From NCBI GenBank assembly GCA_025356445.1, contig JANXSZ010000001.1, positions 62,001 through 126,000 of the forward strand: 64,000 bases of DNA, written 5' to 3'. This document shows, piece by piece, positions 39,844 through 48,003 of this stretch. The DNA comes from Betaproteobacteria bacterium (GTDB lineage Bacteria > Pseudomonadota > Gammaproteobacteria > Burkholderiales > Burkholderiaceae_C). The stretch's first letter is position 1; each line of letters opens with the position of its first letter. The notes under the pieces were generated by a model, which saw only the letters and a list, made by a program, of their open reading frames with translations, did not search any database and was not told the DNA's origin. Position numbers and translations under genes: made by a program.

Positions 39844-40077
39844 ATGGCACGCGTATGTGAAGTCACGGGCAAAGGCCCAATGGTGGGCAACAATGTTTCC
39901 CACGCCAACAACAAAACCAAGCGTCGGTTCCTGCCGAACCTGCAAAGCCGCCGTTTCTGGGTGGAAGCAGAAAACCGCTTCATCCGCTTGCGCGTGTCCA
40001 ACGCTGCTTTGCGCCTGATCGACAAGAATGGTATTGAATCCGTGCTCGCAGATTTGCGCGCTCGCGGTCAAGCCTAA
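39844..40077 (+). CDS. rpmB: 50S ribosomal protein L28
   Basis: 77-residue L28, opening [32 protein letters not shown] as in all bacteria. It lacks the paired CxxC zinc motif, so it is the zinc-free form. The ATG at 39844 is the conserved start. rpmG follows after 29 bases, the standard rpmB-rpmG pair. Confidence 0.97.
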   Translation: MARVCEVTGKGPMVGNNVSHANNKTKRRFLPNLQSRRFWVEAENRFIRLRVSNAALRLIDKNGIESVLADLRARGQA

Positions 40078-40106
40078 TCCCACCAACGTCACACAGGAGC
40101 ACTCTC

Positions 40107-40277
40107 ATGGCGAGCAAAGGCGGACGCGAAAAAATCAAGCTGGAATCTACTGCAGGTACCGGCCATTTCTACACCACAAGCAAGAACAAGAAGACCACCC
40201 CGGAAAAACTTCTGATGATGAAGTTTGACCCGAAGGCGCGTAAGCATGTGGAATACAAGGAAATCAAACTGAAGTAA
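40107..40277 (+). CDS. rpmG: 50S ribosomal protein L33
   Basis: Short gene for a 56-residue protein that starts [23 protein letters not shown] and ends YKEIKLK, the exact length and pattern of L33. The four zinc cysteines are absent, so this is the zinc-independent form. A ribosome-binding site CAGGAG stands 8 bases before the ATG. A strong terminator follows 16 bases after the stop. Confidence 0.97.
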   Translation: MASKGGREKIKLESTAGTGHFYTTSKNKKTTPEKLLMMKFDPKARKHVEYKEIKLK

Positions 40278-40293
40278 TTCAGCTTGACCCTAT

Positions 40294-40323
40294 AAAAAAG
40301 CCGCTGAATTCAGCGGCTTTTTT
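40294..40323. terminator. Bidirectional terminator after rpmG
   Basis: A 30-base perfect palindrome, AAAAAAGCCGCTGAA and its complement; functional on both strands, for rpmG and for the convergent desaturase. Confidence 0.93.
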
Positions 40324-40373
40324 ATTGCCCTCGCACCGTGCGTACAACACAGTCCGAGGAAATGACAGGCAAA

Positions 40374-41585
40374 TCAGGCGTGGGCGGCGCGCAGACGCAT
40401 CGAGAACTCTTGCAGTGCAGCGATCCCGCTCTCTTCAGCGCGGCGGCACCATGCCTGCAAATCATGGGTCAACTGTTCGCGAGACTGCGAGGTGTTGAGC
40501 CACATTTGGCGCAGCTCTTCGCGCATCACCACCATTTTGTCGAGCACCGGGTTAACGGCACGGGCTTGCGCCAGCTGACCCACTGCACCCGCAGGCACTT
40601 TGTCGGCATCGCGGTGCAGCCAACGTTTGGCGGCCTTCATCACAGTCAGGTTGGCGCTGGCGGCTTCACCTTTAGATTTCATCGTGGCGATCTCGTTTTT
40701 GCAAGTTTCGCGCATGCCCCGAGCGTAACCAGCCATCACTTCATAACGGTTGGCAATCAAGGCTTCTAAAGTCTTCTCGTCAGCGACAGGACGGATAGCA
40801 CCCAGTTGCAGCTTGGGCGGCGTCTTTTTGACCTTGGCCCAGCCGATTTTTTCCATCATACTGATATAGAACCAGCCCACATCAAACTCGTAAGGTTTGA
40901 CCGAAAAACGGGCCGAAGTGGGGTAGGTATGGTGGTTGTTGTGCAGCTCTTCGCCGCCAATCAAGATACCGATGATGGACACATTACGGCTGCAATCCGG
41001 AGATTCAAAATTGCGGTAACCCCAGTAATGGCCAACGCCGTTGATGACGCCTGTTGCCCACACAGGAATCCAGGCCATCTGAACGGCCCACACCGTCATG
41101 CCTGCAGCACCAAACAGTGCCAAGTCAATGATCATCATCAAAGCCACGCCTTGCCAACTGAAACGGGTGTACAAATTACGCTCAATCCAGTCGTCGGGGG
41201 TACCGTGACCGAAACGAGTGATCGTTTCCATGTTTTTAGACTCTGCGCGGTACAGCTCTGCGCCTTCAAGCAGCAGTTTTTTGATACCACGCGTCTGTGG
41301 GCTGTGCGGATCTTCTTCTGTTTCGCACTTGGCGTGGTGCTTACGGTGAACTGCAACAAACTCTTTGGTCACCATGCCGGTGGTCAGCCAGAGCCAAAAC
41401 CGCAAGAAATGCGAGGGAATGGGCCCCAAATCGAGTGCACGATGGGCCTGGTGACGGTGCAAGTACACCGTGACACCAATGATGGTGAAGTGGGTGGCAA
41501 TCAAGGTGAACAACACGATTTGCCAAATGGAAAAATCCAAAAGACCGTGGGCCAACCAATTCACTAGGGCATCAAAAATCATCAT
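40374..41585 (-). CDS. Acyl-CoA/acyl-lipid delta-9-type fatty acid desaturase
   Basis: 403-residue membrane desaturase that introduces double bonds into fatty acyl chains with a diiron centre. The three histidine boxes are present: HRHQAHRA, HRKHH and HNNHH, between paired transmembrane segments (about residues 15-60 and 145-190). A C-terminal cytoplasmic helical region of about 120 residues extends beyond the third box. It is a single gene with its own upstream region (41586-41788). Which position it desaturates cannot be told; delta-9 is inferred from general similarity. Confidence 0.88.
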   Translation of the reverse strand: MMIFDALVNWLAHGLLDFSIWQIVLFTLIATHFTIIGVTVYLHRHQAHRALDLGPIPSHFLRFWLWLTTGMVTKEFVAVHRKHHAKCETEEDPHSPQTRGIKKLLLEGAELYRAESKNMETITRFGHGTPDDWIERNLYTRFSWQGVALMMIIDLALFGAAGMTVWAVQMAWIPVWATGVINGVGHYWGYRNFESPDCSRNVSIIGILIGGEELHNNHHTYPTSARFSVKPYEFDVGWFYISMMEKIGWAKVKKTPPKLQLGAIRPVADEKTLEALIANRYEVMAGYARGMRETCKNEIATMKSKGEAASANLTVMKAAKRWLHRDADKVPAGAVGQLAQARAVNPVLDKMVVMREELRQMWLNTSQSREQLTHDLQAWCRRAEESGIAALQEFSMRLRAAHA

Positions 41586-41788
41586 AGAGAAAGAGTCCTA
41601 CTTCCGATAAGGTACGAGATTGTGCCTGCTTTTCGTGTTTTCAGGGGTATTTTTTAGCTGAGGCACAGGGGTTTTAACGTCATTTACCTCTAACTTCAGC
41701 ATAGTTAGGTACCAACTGAGTCATTTCAAGCAGGTTAGACGACGAAACCATGGTTTCGAATCCAACCGGCAAACTCCTCGCAATTGGC

Positions 41789-43069
41789 CTATTTACGCGT
41801 CCACACAGCGGCAAAAAAACCATCTGTGGAATGCCGATGTGGCCACAAACGCAGGAAAGGCCCGCTGCACAAACCCTCTGCGCCCTCCACTTTCAGCTGC
41901 GTCAGCAGGGGTGCCACTTCGACAGGCGTGAATTCAGGGTTGGCGGCAGTGAAGGCCAGCGCGACTTCTTCGTTCTCTTGTGGCAACAGGCTGCACGTCG
42001 CATACACCAAGCGCCCACCGGGCTTGAGCAAGCGGGCGGCGCTTTGCAAAATAGCCGTTTGCAGCGTGACCTGCTCTTGCACTGTTTTGACGCTTTGACG
42101 CCATTTCAGATCGGGGTTGCGGCGCAAGGTGCCCAAACCCGAGCAGGGTGCATCCACCAGCACGCGGTCAATCTTGCCTGCCAGGCGCTTCACACGGTCA
42201 TCGCGCTCATGGGCAATGGCAGTGGGGTGGACGTTGCTCAGGCCGCTACGGGCCAAGCGAGGCTTCAGCGCTGCCAACCGATGGGCAGAATTGTCAAACG
42301 CGTACAAGCGACCCGTGTTGCGCATGGACGCACCAATCGCCAGCGTTTTGCCACCCGCACCCGCACAAAAGTCCACCACCATCTCGCCCCGGTGGGCATC
42401 AAGCAGCAGGGCTAGCAGTTGCGAGCCTTCGTCTTGCACTTCCACGGCACCCCGGTTGAAGGCATCGAGTTTGGCGAGGTTGGGCTTGCCCTCCACGCGC
42501 AGACCCCATGGGGAAAACGGTGTGACCGTGGTCTTAATTGCTCCGTTTTTGCTAGCGGTAGCAGCAATCTCAGCTTGTACTTCAGCGCGTTTGGCGACAA
42601 AAGTATTGACACGCAAGTCGAGGGGTGCGCTTTGGTTCAAGGATTCAACCAACGGCCAAAAATCATCGCCTAACTGCGCTTTGAGCGGCGTGACCAACCA
42701 TTCGGGCAGGTTATGGCGGTGGCGATCGAGCAAATCAGCTGTTTTGATGCCGTCGCAAGCATCCAGCCACACTTTTTCGTGGTCCATCAACGCGCTCTTC
42801 AGGAAATCGCGTGCGCCGGTACCGTGGGCGAAACCCAAAATGGCGAGGCGGCGCTCTTTGGGGCCAGAGCCTGAAGGCGCAAAGTGTTCAAACAACAGCC
42901 GTTTGCGCAGCACGGCGTAAACAGTATCGGTCAAGGTCGCGCGTTCACGCGGGCCGAACTCTTTGTGTTCGCGGAAAAAACGGGAAACCACGGCGTCGGC
43001 TGGGTGGTCAAACTTAAGGGACAGGGCGACGAGTTCTGTACAGGCGTCGAGTAGGGCTTTGGGATGCAT
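41789..43069 (-). CDS. RsmB/NOP-family rRNA cytosine-C5 methyltransferase
   Basis: SAM-dependent RNA m5C methyltransferase of 426 residues, probably acting on 16S rRNA (RsmB-like). The N-terminal part resembles the NusB-like RNA-binding region. The catalytic domain has the SAM site VVDFCAGAGGKTLAIGA and the two cysteines typical of m5C enzymes, in DAPCSGLGTLRRNPDLKW (motif IV) and VYATCSLLPQENE (motif VI, nucleophile). A variable segment ATASKNGAIKTT before SPWGLRV comes from an imperfect repeat-like stretch (42538-42568) and looks like an insertion. It is divergent from the DUF1653 gene. Confidence 0.88.
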   Translation of the reverse strand: MHPKALLDACTELVALSLKFDHPADAVVSRFFREHKEFGPRERATLTDTVYAVLRKRLLFEHFAPSGSGPKERRLAILGFAHGTGARDFLKSALMDHEKVWLDACDGIKTADLLDRHRHNLPEWLVTPLKAQLGDDFWPLVESLNQSAPLDLRVNTFVAKRAEVQAEIAATASKNGAIKTTVTPFSPWGLRVEGKPNLAKLDAFNRGAVEVQDEGSQLLALLLDAHRGEMVVDFCAGAGGKTLAIGASMRNTGRLYAFDNSAHRLAALKPRLARSGLSNVHPTAIAHERDDRVKRLAGKIDRVLVDAPCSGLGTLRRNPDLKWRQSVKTVQEQVTLQTAILQSAARLLKPGGRLVYATCSLLPQENEEVALAFTAANPEFTPVEVAPLLTQLKVEGAEGLCSGPFLRLWPHRHSTDGFFAAVWTRK

Positions 43070-43114
43070 AGGGGGCTATTGTCCCACTGGCATCCCAACA
43101 TGCCAAAATTCTGC

Positions 43115-43399
43115 ATGACAACCCTATTGCCCAACGAGCCACTCGACGCTGTTCCCCCCGCGCTGCAAACACCGCCCGGTCTCTACCAACACTACAAAGG
43201 CATGCGTTATGAAGTGCTGGGCACCGTGCGCCACAGCGAAACGCTGGAGCCCATGACGCTCTACCGCGCACTCTACGGCGAACACGGGCTGTGGGTACGG
43301 CCAGCGGCCATGTTCCGGGAAACAGTGGTAATTGAGGGGGTAACGCAAGCACGCTTCCAATACCTGACCCTGGCCGAAAGTACCGGTAGCGCAATCTAG
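43115..43399 (+). CDS. DUF1653 domain protein
   Basis: Small soluble protein of about 94 residues. The core PPGLYQHYKGMRYEVLGTVRHSETLEPMTLYRALYGEHGLWVRPAAMF is the DUF1653 domain, of unknown function. The start may instead be the ATG at 43100. It lies between the divergent RsmB-family gene and the convergent histidine kinase gene. Confidence 0.8.
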   Translation: MTTLLPNEPLDAVPPALQTPPGLYQHYKGMRYEVLGTVRHSETLEPMTLYRALYGEHGLWVRPAAMFRETVVIEGVTQARFQYLTLAESTGSAI

Positions 43400-43416
43400 A
43401 TAGGCACTGACGACTT

Positions 43417-44547
43417 CTATTTTGATAGCAATGAAGGGCTGCGCGGCAGCACCACGCTCGCCACCAGCCCGCTACCGTCCACGGCATCCCGGTTGCGCAG
43501 CACCACATCCCCCCCATGGCGGCGCGCCACATCATGTGCAATGGACAAGCCCAGCCCCACCCCGCCGTGGGCACGGTTGCGTGAGGCTTCCACCCGGTAA
43601 AACGGGGCCAGCACCCGGGTGAGTTCCTCAGGGGCCAGCCCTGGCCCCCGGTCAAACACCTCAATACGCACCTCGGTGGCGCTGTCGGTCAAGCGAATGT
43701 CGGCCTGCTTGCCGTAGCGCAGAGCGTTTTCCACCAGATTCTCAACACACCGCCGTAGCGCAGACACCTGCGCCAAAAGCGGCTCTGCCCCGCCCTCACA
43801 ACGTACCTGCTGACCACAGGCGCAGTGGTCTTCAGTGAGCGTATCCATCAAGGCCGCCACATCCAGCAGCACGAAAGGCTCCGCGTCAGCGCCCGTCACG
43901 AGGTAATCCAGCGTCGCCGTCACCATCGCGTCCATCTCCTTCACATCACGCTGAAAAGCACTGCGCTGGGTGGCATTGGCCAACCCCTCGGTACGCAAGC
44001 GCAGACGGGTCAAGGGCGTGCGCAAGTCGTGCGAAACCGACGCCACAAAGCGGTCACGGCCGGCCAGCTGCTGGCGAATTTGAGCTTGCATTTGGTTGAA
44101 CACCCGACTCGCCTCGCGGCATTCGGTGGTCCCGTCTTCGGGCAGAGGAGGTCGGTCGATGTTGCGGCCCAGCTCGTCAGCAGCGCGGGCCAAGCGCTTC
44201 ATCGGCTCGGACAGCCAGCGCGCACCAATCCACGCGGCGAACATCAGGGCAGCCAAGCGCACGCCAATGTCCATCAGCAAGTTGGCGGGCATGAGTGGAG
44301 GAGGCAACGAAGGAGATGATGAAGGAGATAACGAGGGTGGCAGCTGGGGTGCCAACGCGTGGTTCGGGGAAGATGCCATGGACGGGTGCCCCGGTGGTAG
44401 GCCGTGCGGGTGTGGCATGAACTCAAACATGACGGTCAACGCCAGCACATGGCTGCTCAGCACCGCCACAAAAAGCAACAACGCGAGCCGCCCAAACAGG
44501 GTTTTGGGCAGGCAGCGCGCGGCCAGCCGCGCCAGACGGGCCTTCAT
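43417..44547 (-). CDS. Sensor histidine kinase (EnvZ-like)
   Basis: 376-residue inner-membrane kinase partnered with the response regulator directly upstream. Two transmembrane segments (about 18-42 and 88-110) enclose a short, Pro/Ser/His-rich periplasmic loop of only about 45 residues, then HAMP, the phosphoacceptor box VSHDLRTPLTRLRL, and the ATPase domain with N-box ENLVENALRYG, G1 DRGPGLAPEE and G2 GGVGLGLSIAHDV. The small loop argues against a large ligand-binding sensor. It starts 7 bases after the response regulator stop, so the two genes are coupled. Confidence 0.92.
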   Translation of the reverse strand: MKARLARLAARCLPKTLFGRLALLLFVAVLSSHVLALTVMFEFMPHPHGLPPGHPSMASSPNHALAPQLPPSLSPSSSPSLPPPLMPANLLMDIGVRLAALMFAAWIGARWLSEPMKRLARAADELGRNIDRPPLPEDGTTECREASRVFNQMQAQIRQQLAGRDRFVASVSHDLRTPLTRLRLRTEGLANATQRSAFQRDVKEMDAMVTATLDYLVTGADAEPFVLLDVAALMDTLTEDHCACGQQVRCEGGAEPLLAQVSALRRCVENLVENALRYGKQADIRLTDSATEVRIEVFDRGPGLAPEELTRVLAPFYRVEASRNRAHGGVGLGLSIAHDVARRHGGDVVLRNRDAVDGSGLVASVVLPRSPSLLSK

Positions 44548-44554
44548 GGCGGAC

Positions 44555-45364
44555 TCAGGCCCAGCCTTGCAAAGCTTGCCCTTGCACCGATTGCACGTTG
44601 AACATATAGCCTGCCCCGCGCACCGTTTTAATCATGGACGGCTCGCTGGGGTCGTCGGCCAGCTTTTGGCGCAGCCGCGAAACCAGCAGATCAATGCTGC
44701 GCTCGAACGAGTCCATCCCCCGGCCTCGCGCTTTTTCCATCAGCTGGTCACGGCTGAACAAGCGGCGTGGCATGGTCAAAAAAGTGCTTAACAAGCGGAA
44801 TTCAGCGGTAGACAGCGGCACGACCACGCCCGTGGGCGAGGTCAAACAACGCACTTCACGGTGCAGCACCCAGCCGTCAAACTGGATGTGGTTGCTGGCC
44901 ATGAAGTCACGGTGAGCATCAGAGTGGTTCGCAGCACTGTCAACCTCGGCTTTGACGCTGCGTTCAAGCTGACGGCACGTGTCCCCGTCGTCTCCTTGGC
45001 GCAGCCGAACGCGCCGCAGCACGGTCTGGATACGGGCCACCAGCTCTCGCGGCTCAAAAGGTTTGGTGATGTAGTCGTCCGCCCCCGATTCCAACCCAAG
45101 TACCCGGTCAACCCACTGGGCACGGGCGCTCAGCATGATGATGGGCAAACGGGACTGGGCACGGATCTCGTGGGCCAGGCTCAGCCCGTCAGCACCAGGG
45201 AGCATCCAGTCCAGCACCACCAGATCAATGTGCTGGGTGGCCAGCTGCTGGCGCATGGTCACGGCGTCACACGCGGCATGGGTTTGCAGCCCGTAGCGCT
45301 TGAGGTAATCGCAGAGCAAGGCCGTGATGTCCGCATCATCATCGACCACCAAAATTTGCGCCAT
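44555..45364 (-). CDS. OmpR-family response regulator
   Basis: 269-residue two-component regulator. The receiver domain (about 1-120) has the acidic pair in VVDDDADIT, the phosphoacceptor in DLVVLDWMLPGADGLSL and the lysine in DDYITKPFEPRE. The C-terminal winged-helix domain has VPLSTAEFRLLSTFLTMPRRLFSRDQLMEKARGR. The linker between them (about 120-165) is longer than in OmpR. First gene of the kinase operon, divergent from the EF-hand gene; it may control both. CTTCAG/CTGAAG elements lie in the shared upstream region. Confidence 0.92.
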   Translation of the reverse strand: MAQILVVDDDADITALLCDYLKRYGLQTHAACDAVTMRQQLATQHIDLVVLDWMLPGADGLSLAHEIRAQSRLPIIMLSARAQWVDRVLGLESGADDYITKPFEPRELVARIQTVLRRVRLRQGDDGDTCRQLERSVKAEVDSAANHSDAHRDFMASNHIQFDGWVLHREVRCLTSPTGVVVPLSTAEFRLLSTFLTMPRRLFSRDQLMEKARGRGMDSFERSIDLLVSRLRQKLADDPSEPSMIKTVRGAGYMFNVQSVQGQALQGWA

Positions 45365-45655
45365 GTTGTGTGTGCTGAAGTGGGGGGAAAGACCGTCCAG
45401 GTCACTTCAGACTTCGCTGAAGTTATAAAAACCAGTCTACCGAGGGGCCTGCCGCCTCAAAAGCCCAAACAGCGCGGCATAAACCTGCCAATTTCCCGGT
45501 TTGAGGCCGCCCGCAGACCGCTCTTGTTACAAAGCAGACAAACTGCGTTTACCTGCAACGCCAACAATAAACGCCACTGCACCAAAGCAGCAACGCGTCA
45601 TCCGTGGCTGTGCCCCCGGGTTGGCACATTTCAACGACTCGGAAAGGAATCTCCC
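45365..45655. promoter_or_regulatory. Divergent control region between response regulator and EF-hand gene
   Basis: About 290 bases without a gene. It has a CTGAAG at 45375-45380 and an inverted pair CTTCAG (45405-45410) and CTGAAG (45417-45422), followed by TATAAA at 45424-45429. These could be binding sites for the adjacent regulator. The EF-hand ATG has GGAAAGGAA upstream. Confidence 0.4.
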
Positions 45656-46417
45656 ATGAGTACCGTGAGCGCAGTGAGTGGCAGCAGCAATGCCAGCAGC
45701 GCGTGGTCAGCGATGGCCGCCCAGCGCAGCAAGATGCAAGAAAAAATGTTCGCCAAGGTAGACACTGACGGCAGCGGCAGTGTCGACGCCAAAGAGCTGC
45801 AAACCGTGATGGACAAGGTGGCCAAGAAAACCGGTGTGGCCAGCACGACCACCGCCGCCGAACTGCTGGCAAAAGCCGATACCAATGGCGATGGCACGCT
45901 CGACAGCAGCGAGCTGGGCACAGCCATGAAAAGCATCATGCCGCAGCCCTCAACGGCGCAGTTCGCCCAATCCCGAGGCGGTGGTGGGCCACCTCCACCA
46001 GAGGGCGACGGTGACGGCGATGGCGGAAAAGCGGGTGGGGCAAGTGGCGCAAGCAGCACCCAAAGCACCAGCTTGGACCCCCTGGACACCAACCAGGATG
46101 GCACCGTCTCTGAAGCTGAACGCGCCGCCGGTGCGGCCAAAGAAGCTATTCAGGCCCTGTTCAAAGCGGCAGACACCAATGGCGACAGCAAAATCAGCAC
46201 AGACGAATCCACCGCATTCGTGCAAAAGCTGACGGCAGCATTCGCTGCCCGCACGTCATCAAGCAGCACCTCCAGTGACAGCAGCAGCACCAACAGCGGC
46301 AGCACACGGCAGGCAGACCTGTCCAAAATGCTGGCCCAGCTGTTTCAAAAACAGTACGACCAGATCGCTTCCGGCATGACCAGCAGTACTGGCACACGGC
46401 TCAGTACAGTGGCTTGA
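45656..46417 (+). CDS. EF-hand calcium-binding protein (four loops)
   Basis: 253-residue protein with four canonical 12-residue EF-hand loops at 36-47 (DTDGSGSVDAKE), 75-86 (DTNGDGTLDSSE), 144-155 (DTNQDGTVSEAE) and 173-184 (DTNGDSKISTDE, where the sixth residue is Ser, not Gly). The pairs are separated by a Gly/Pro/Asp-rich linker (about 105-140). The C-terminus is Ser/Thr-rich, then helical. There is no Sec signal peptide or membrane anchor, so it is cytoplasmic or exported by another route. Location next to, and divergent from, a two-component system suggests a shared calcium- or stress-related regulon; that is inference. Confidence 0.88.
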   Translation: MSTVSAVSGSSNASSAWSAMAAQRSKMQEKMFAKVDTDGSGSVDAKELQTVMDKVAKKTGVASTTTAAELLAKADTNGDGTLDSSELGTAMKSIMPQPSTAQFAQSRGGGGPPPPEGDGDGDGGKAGGASGASSTQSTSLDPLDTNQDGTVSEAERAAGAAKEAIQALFKAADTNGDSKISTDESTAFVQKLTAAFAARTSSSSTSSDSSSTNSGSTRQADLSKMLAQLFQKQYDQIASGMTSSTGTRLSTVA

Positions 46418-46555
46418 TCGCTTTCAAGTGACGTTGAAACTGCATTGAAAGTCCTGTAACCCGTGGGGCCACGAGCCCGTCAGTAGACGAACCATCGGGG
46501 TACAGGCATAGCAAGCCATTCCGGCTTCTACAGCTTATCTGATGGACTTCAGCAG

Positions 46556-47137
46556 CTATATTTTTGGAAGCAATTGCGCAATCGCCTGCGGGTACAGCCG
46601 GTGCTCTTGCGTCAGCACCCGGGCTTGCAGGGTGTCTGCGGTGTCATCGGTCAACACTGGCACCACCGCTTGCGCCAGTATCGGGCCATGGTCAAGCTCA
46701 GCCGTCACTTGGTGCACCGTCACCCCTGCCACCTTGCAGCCGGCGTCAATCGCCCGCTGGTGTGTGTGCAGGCCGGGAAAGGCGGGCAGCAGCGACGGAT
46801 GGATGTTCAGCATGCGTCCGGCATAGCGCCCCACAAAATCCGGCGTGAGGATGCGCATGAAACCCGCCAACACCACCAAGGCAGGTTGATAGCGGTCAAC
46901 CACCTGTGCCAATTCAGCGTCAAACGCCTCCCGTGACGCGAAGGCCTTGTGGTCAACCACGGCGGTGGCAATGCCTTGGTCGCGTGCGAACACCAAACCC
47001 TTGGCATCCGCCTTGTTGCTGATGACCGCAGACACACGGGCATCCAGGCGTTTGGCCCATCCCTCGCGCGCAGCCGCATGCACGATAGCAGCCATGTTGG
47101 AGCCGCCGCCAGAAATCAAAATCACGATGTTCTTCAT
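46556..47137 (-). CDS. purN: Phosphoribosylglycinamide formyltransferase
   Basis: Third step of purine synthesis, transferring a formyl group from 10-formyl-THF to GAR. 193 residues with the start KNIVILISGGGSNMAAIV (GAR phosphate site), VLAGFMRILTPDFV, the catalytic pair in MLNIHPSLLPAFPGLHTH and the VTAELDHGPILAQAVVPV motif with the catalytic Asp. It is a single gene, convergent with the EF-hand gene. Confidence 0.96.
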   Translation of the reverse strand: MKNIVILISGGGSNMAAIVHAAAREGWAKRLDARVSAVISNKADAKGLVFARDQGIATAVVDHKAFASREAFDAELAQVVDRYQPALVVLAGFMRILTPDFVGRYAGRMLNIHPSLLPAFPGLHTHQRAIDAGCKVAGVTVHQVTAELDHGPILAQAVVPVLTDDTADTLQARVLTQEHRLYPQAIAQLLPKI

Positions 47138-47265
47138 ACGGCTGATTATCCCAGCGCACAGCCCCGCATTTCGACATCAATCCCAGCGTGTTTTGGCATC
47201 AATGCAGGCATGCATTGCCGCTAGCATGGTGGGCCACGTCACACGGAACACAACGAGGAATTCCC

Positions 47266-47958
47266 ATGCTCAAGCTTTATATCGGCAACAAAAACTACTC
47301 CTCCTGGTCAATGCGCCCCTGGGTGCTGCTGACACAAGCAGGCATTGCCTTCGAAGAAGTGATGCTGCGCTTTGACGCCTTCACCGCAAATTCCAACTTC
47401 AAACAACGGCTGGGCAAACTCAGCCCCGCAGGCCGCGTGCCCGTGTTGGTGGACAGCGACCTGAACGATGTGGTCGTTTGGGACACCCTGGCCATCGCCG
47501 AATACGTTGCAGAAAAATACCCGGATCGCCAGCTTTGGCCCAGCGCCCCCGCCGCCCGTGCCCGCGCACGCAGCATCTGTGCCGAAATGCACTCAGGCTT
47601 CCAAGCGCTGCGAGGTGCCTTCCCAATGAACATCGAAGCCAGTCTGCCAGACACAGGCCGCCTTCTTCTGCGCGACCGCCCTGCCGTGCGGCAAGATTTG
47701 GCCCGTATCGACGAAATGTGGAGCGAACTGCTGACCGAACACGGCGGCCCCTTGCTGTTTGGTGAATTCACCATCGCCGACGCCTATTTCGCACCGGTGT
47801 GCATGCGCATCATCAGCTATGGCCTGCCCGTGTCGCCTGCGGTGGCGGCTTATGTGGCGCGGGTCAAAGCCCTGCCCGGCGTGGCCGCGTGGATCAATGA
47901 AGCGCTGGCAGAAAAAGACTTCATTGATTTTGAGGAGCCGTACCGGCTGGAGCGTTAA
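47266..47958 (+). CDS. Glutathione S-transferase family protein
   Basis: 230-residue protein with the N-terminal thioredoxin-like GST domain (LKLYIGNKNYSSWSMRPWVLL) carrying Ser/Tyr residues in the glutathione-activating position and the cis-Pro in GRVPVLVD followed by WDTLAIAEYVAEKYPD. The C-terminal helical domain contains FTIADAYFAPVCMRI. The electrophilic substrate is unknown. The ATG at 47266 is preceded by GAGGAA. Its stop is 46 bases before cca, on the same strand. Confidence 0.9.
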   Translation: MLKLYIGNKNYSSWSMRPWVLLTQAGIAFEEVMLRFDAFTANSNFKQRLGKLSPAGRVPVLVDSDLNDVVVWDTLAIAEYVAEKYPDRQLWPSAPAARARARSICAEMHSGFQALRGAFPMNIEASLPDTGRLLLRDRPAVRQDLARIDEMWSELLTEHGGPLLFGEFTIADAYFAPVCMRIISYGLPVSPAVAAYVARVKALPGVAAWINEALAEKDFIDFEEPYRLER

Positions 47959-48003
47959 ACCGCCAGCCTGGGCCGCCAGCCCTCCAAACCTTAAACTCCG
48001 ACC

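Noticed and set aside
41745-41770. GGTTTCGAATCCAACC looked like a tRNA T-arm
   Set aside because: The bases around TTCGAAT do not form a 5-bp stem, and no acceptor, anticodon or D arm lies upstream.
43415-43431. TTCTATTTTGATAGCAA as a palindrome copy between two convergent genes
   Set aside because: The left arm does not fit at the right spacing; it is a small unrelated inverted repeat.
45618-45640. TTGGCACATTTCAACG as a sigma-54 promoter before the EF-hand gene
   Set aside because: The -12 element is not TTGC at the required spacing.
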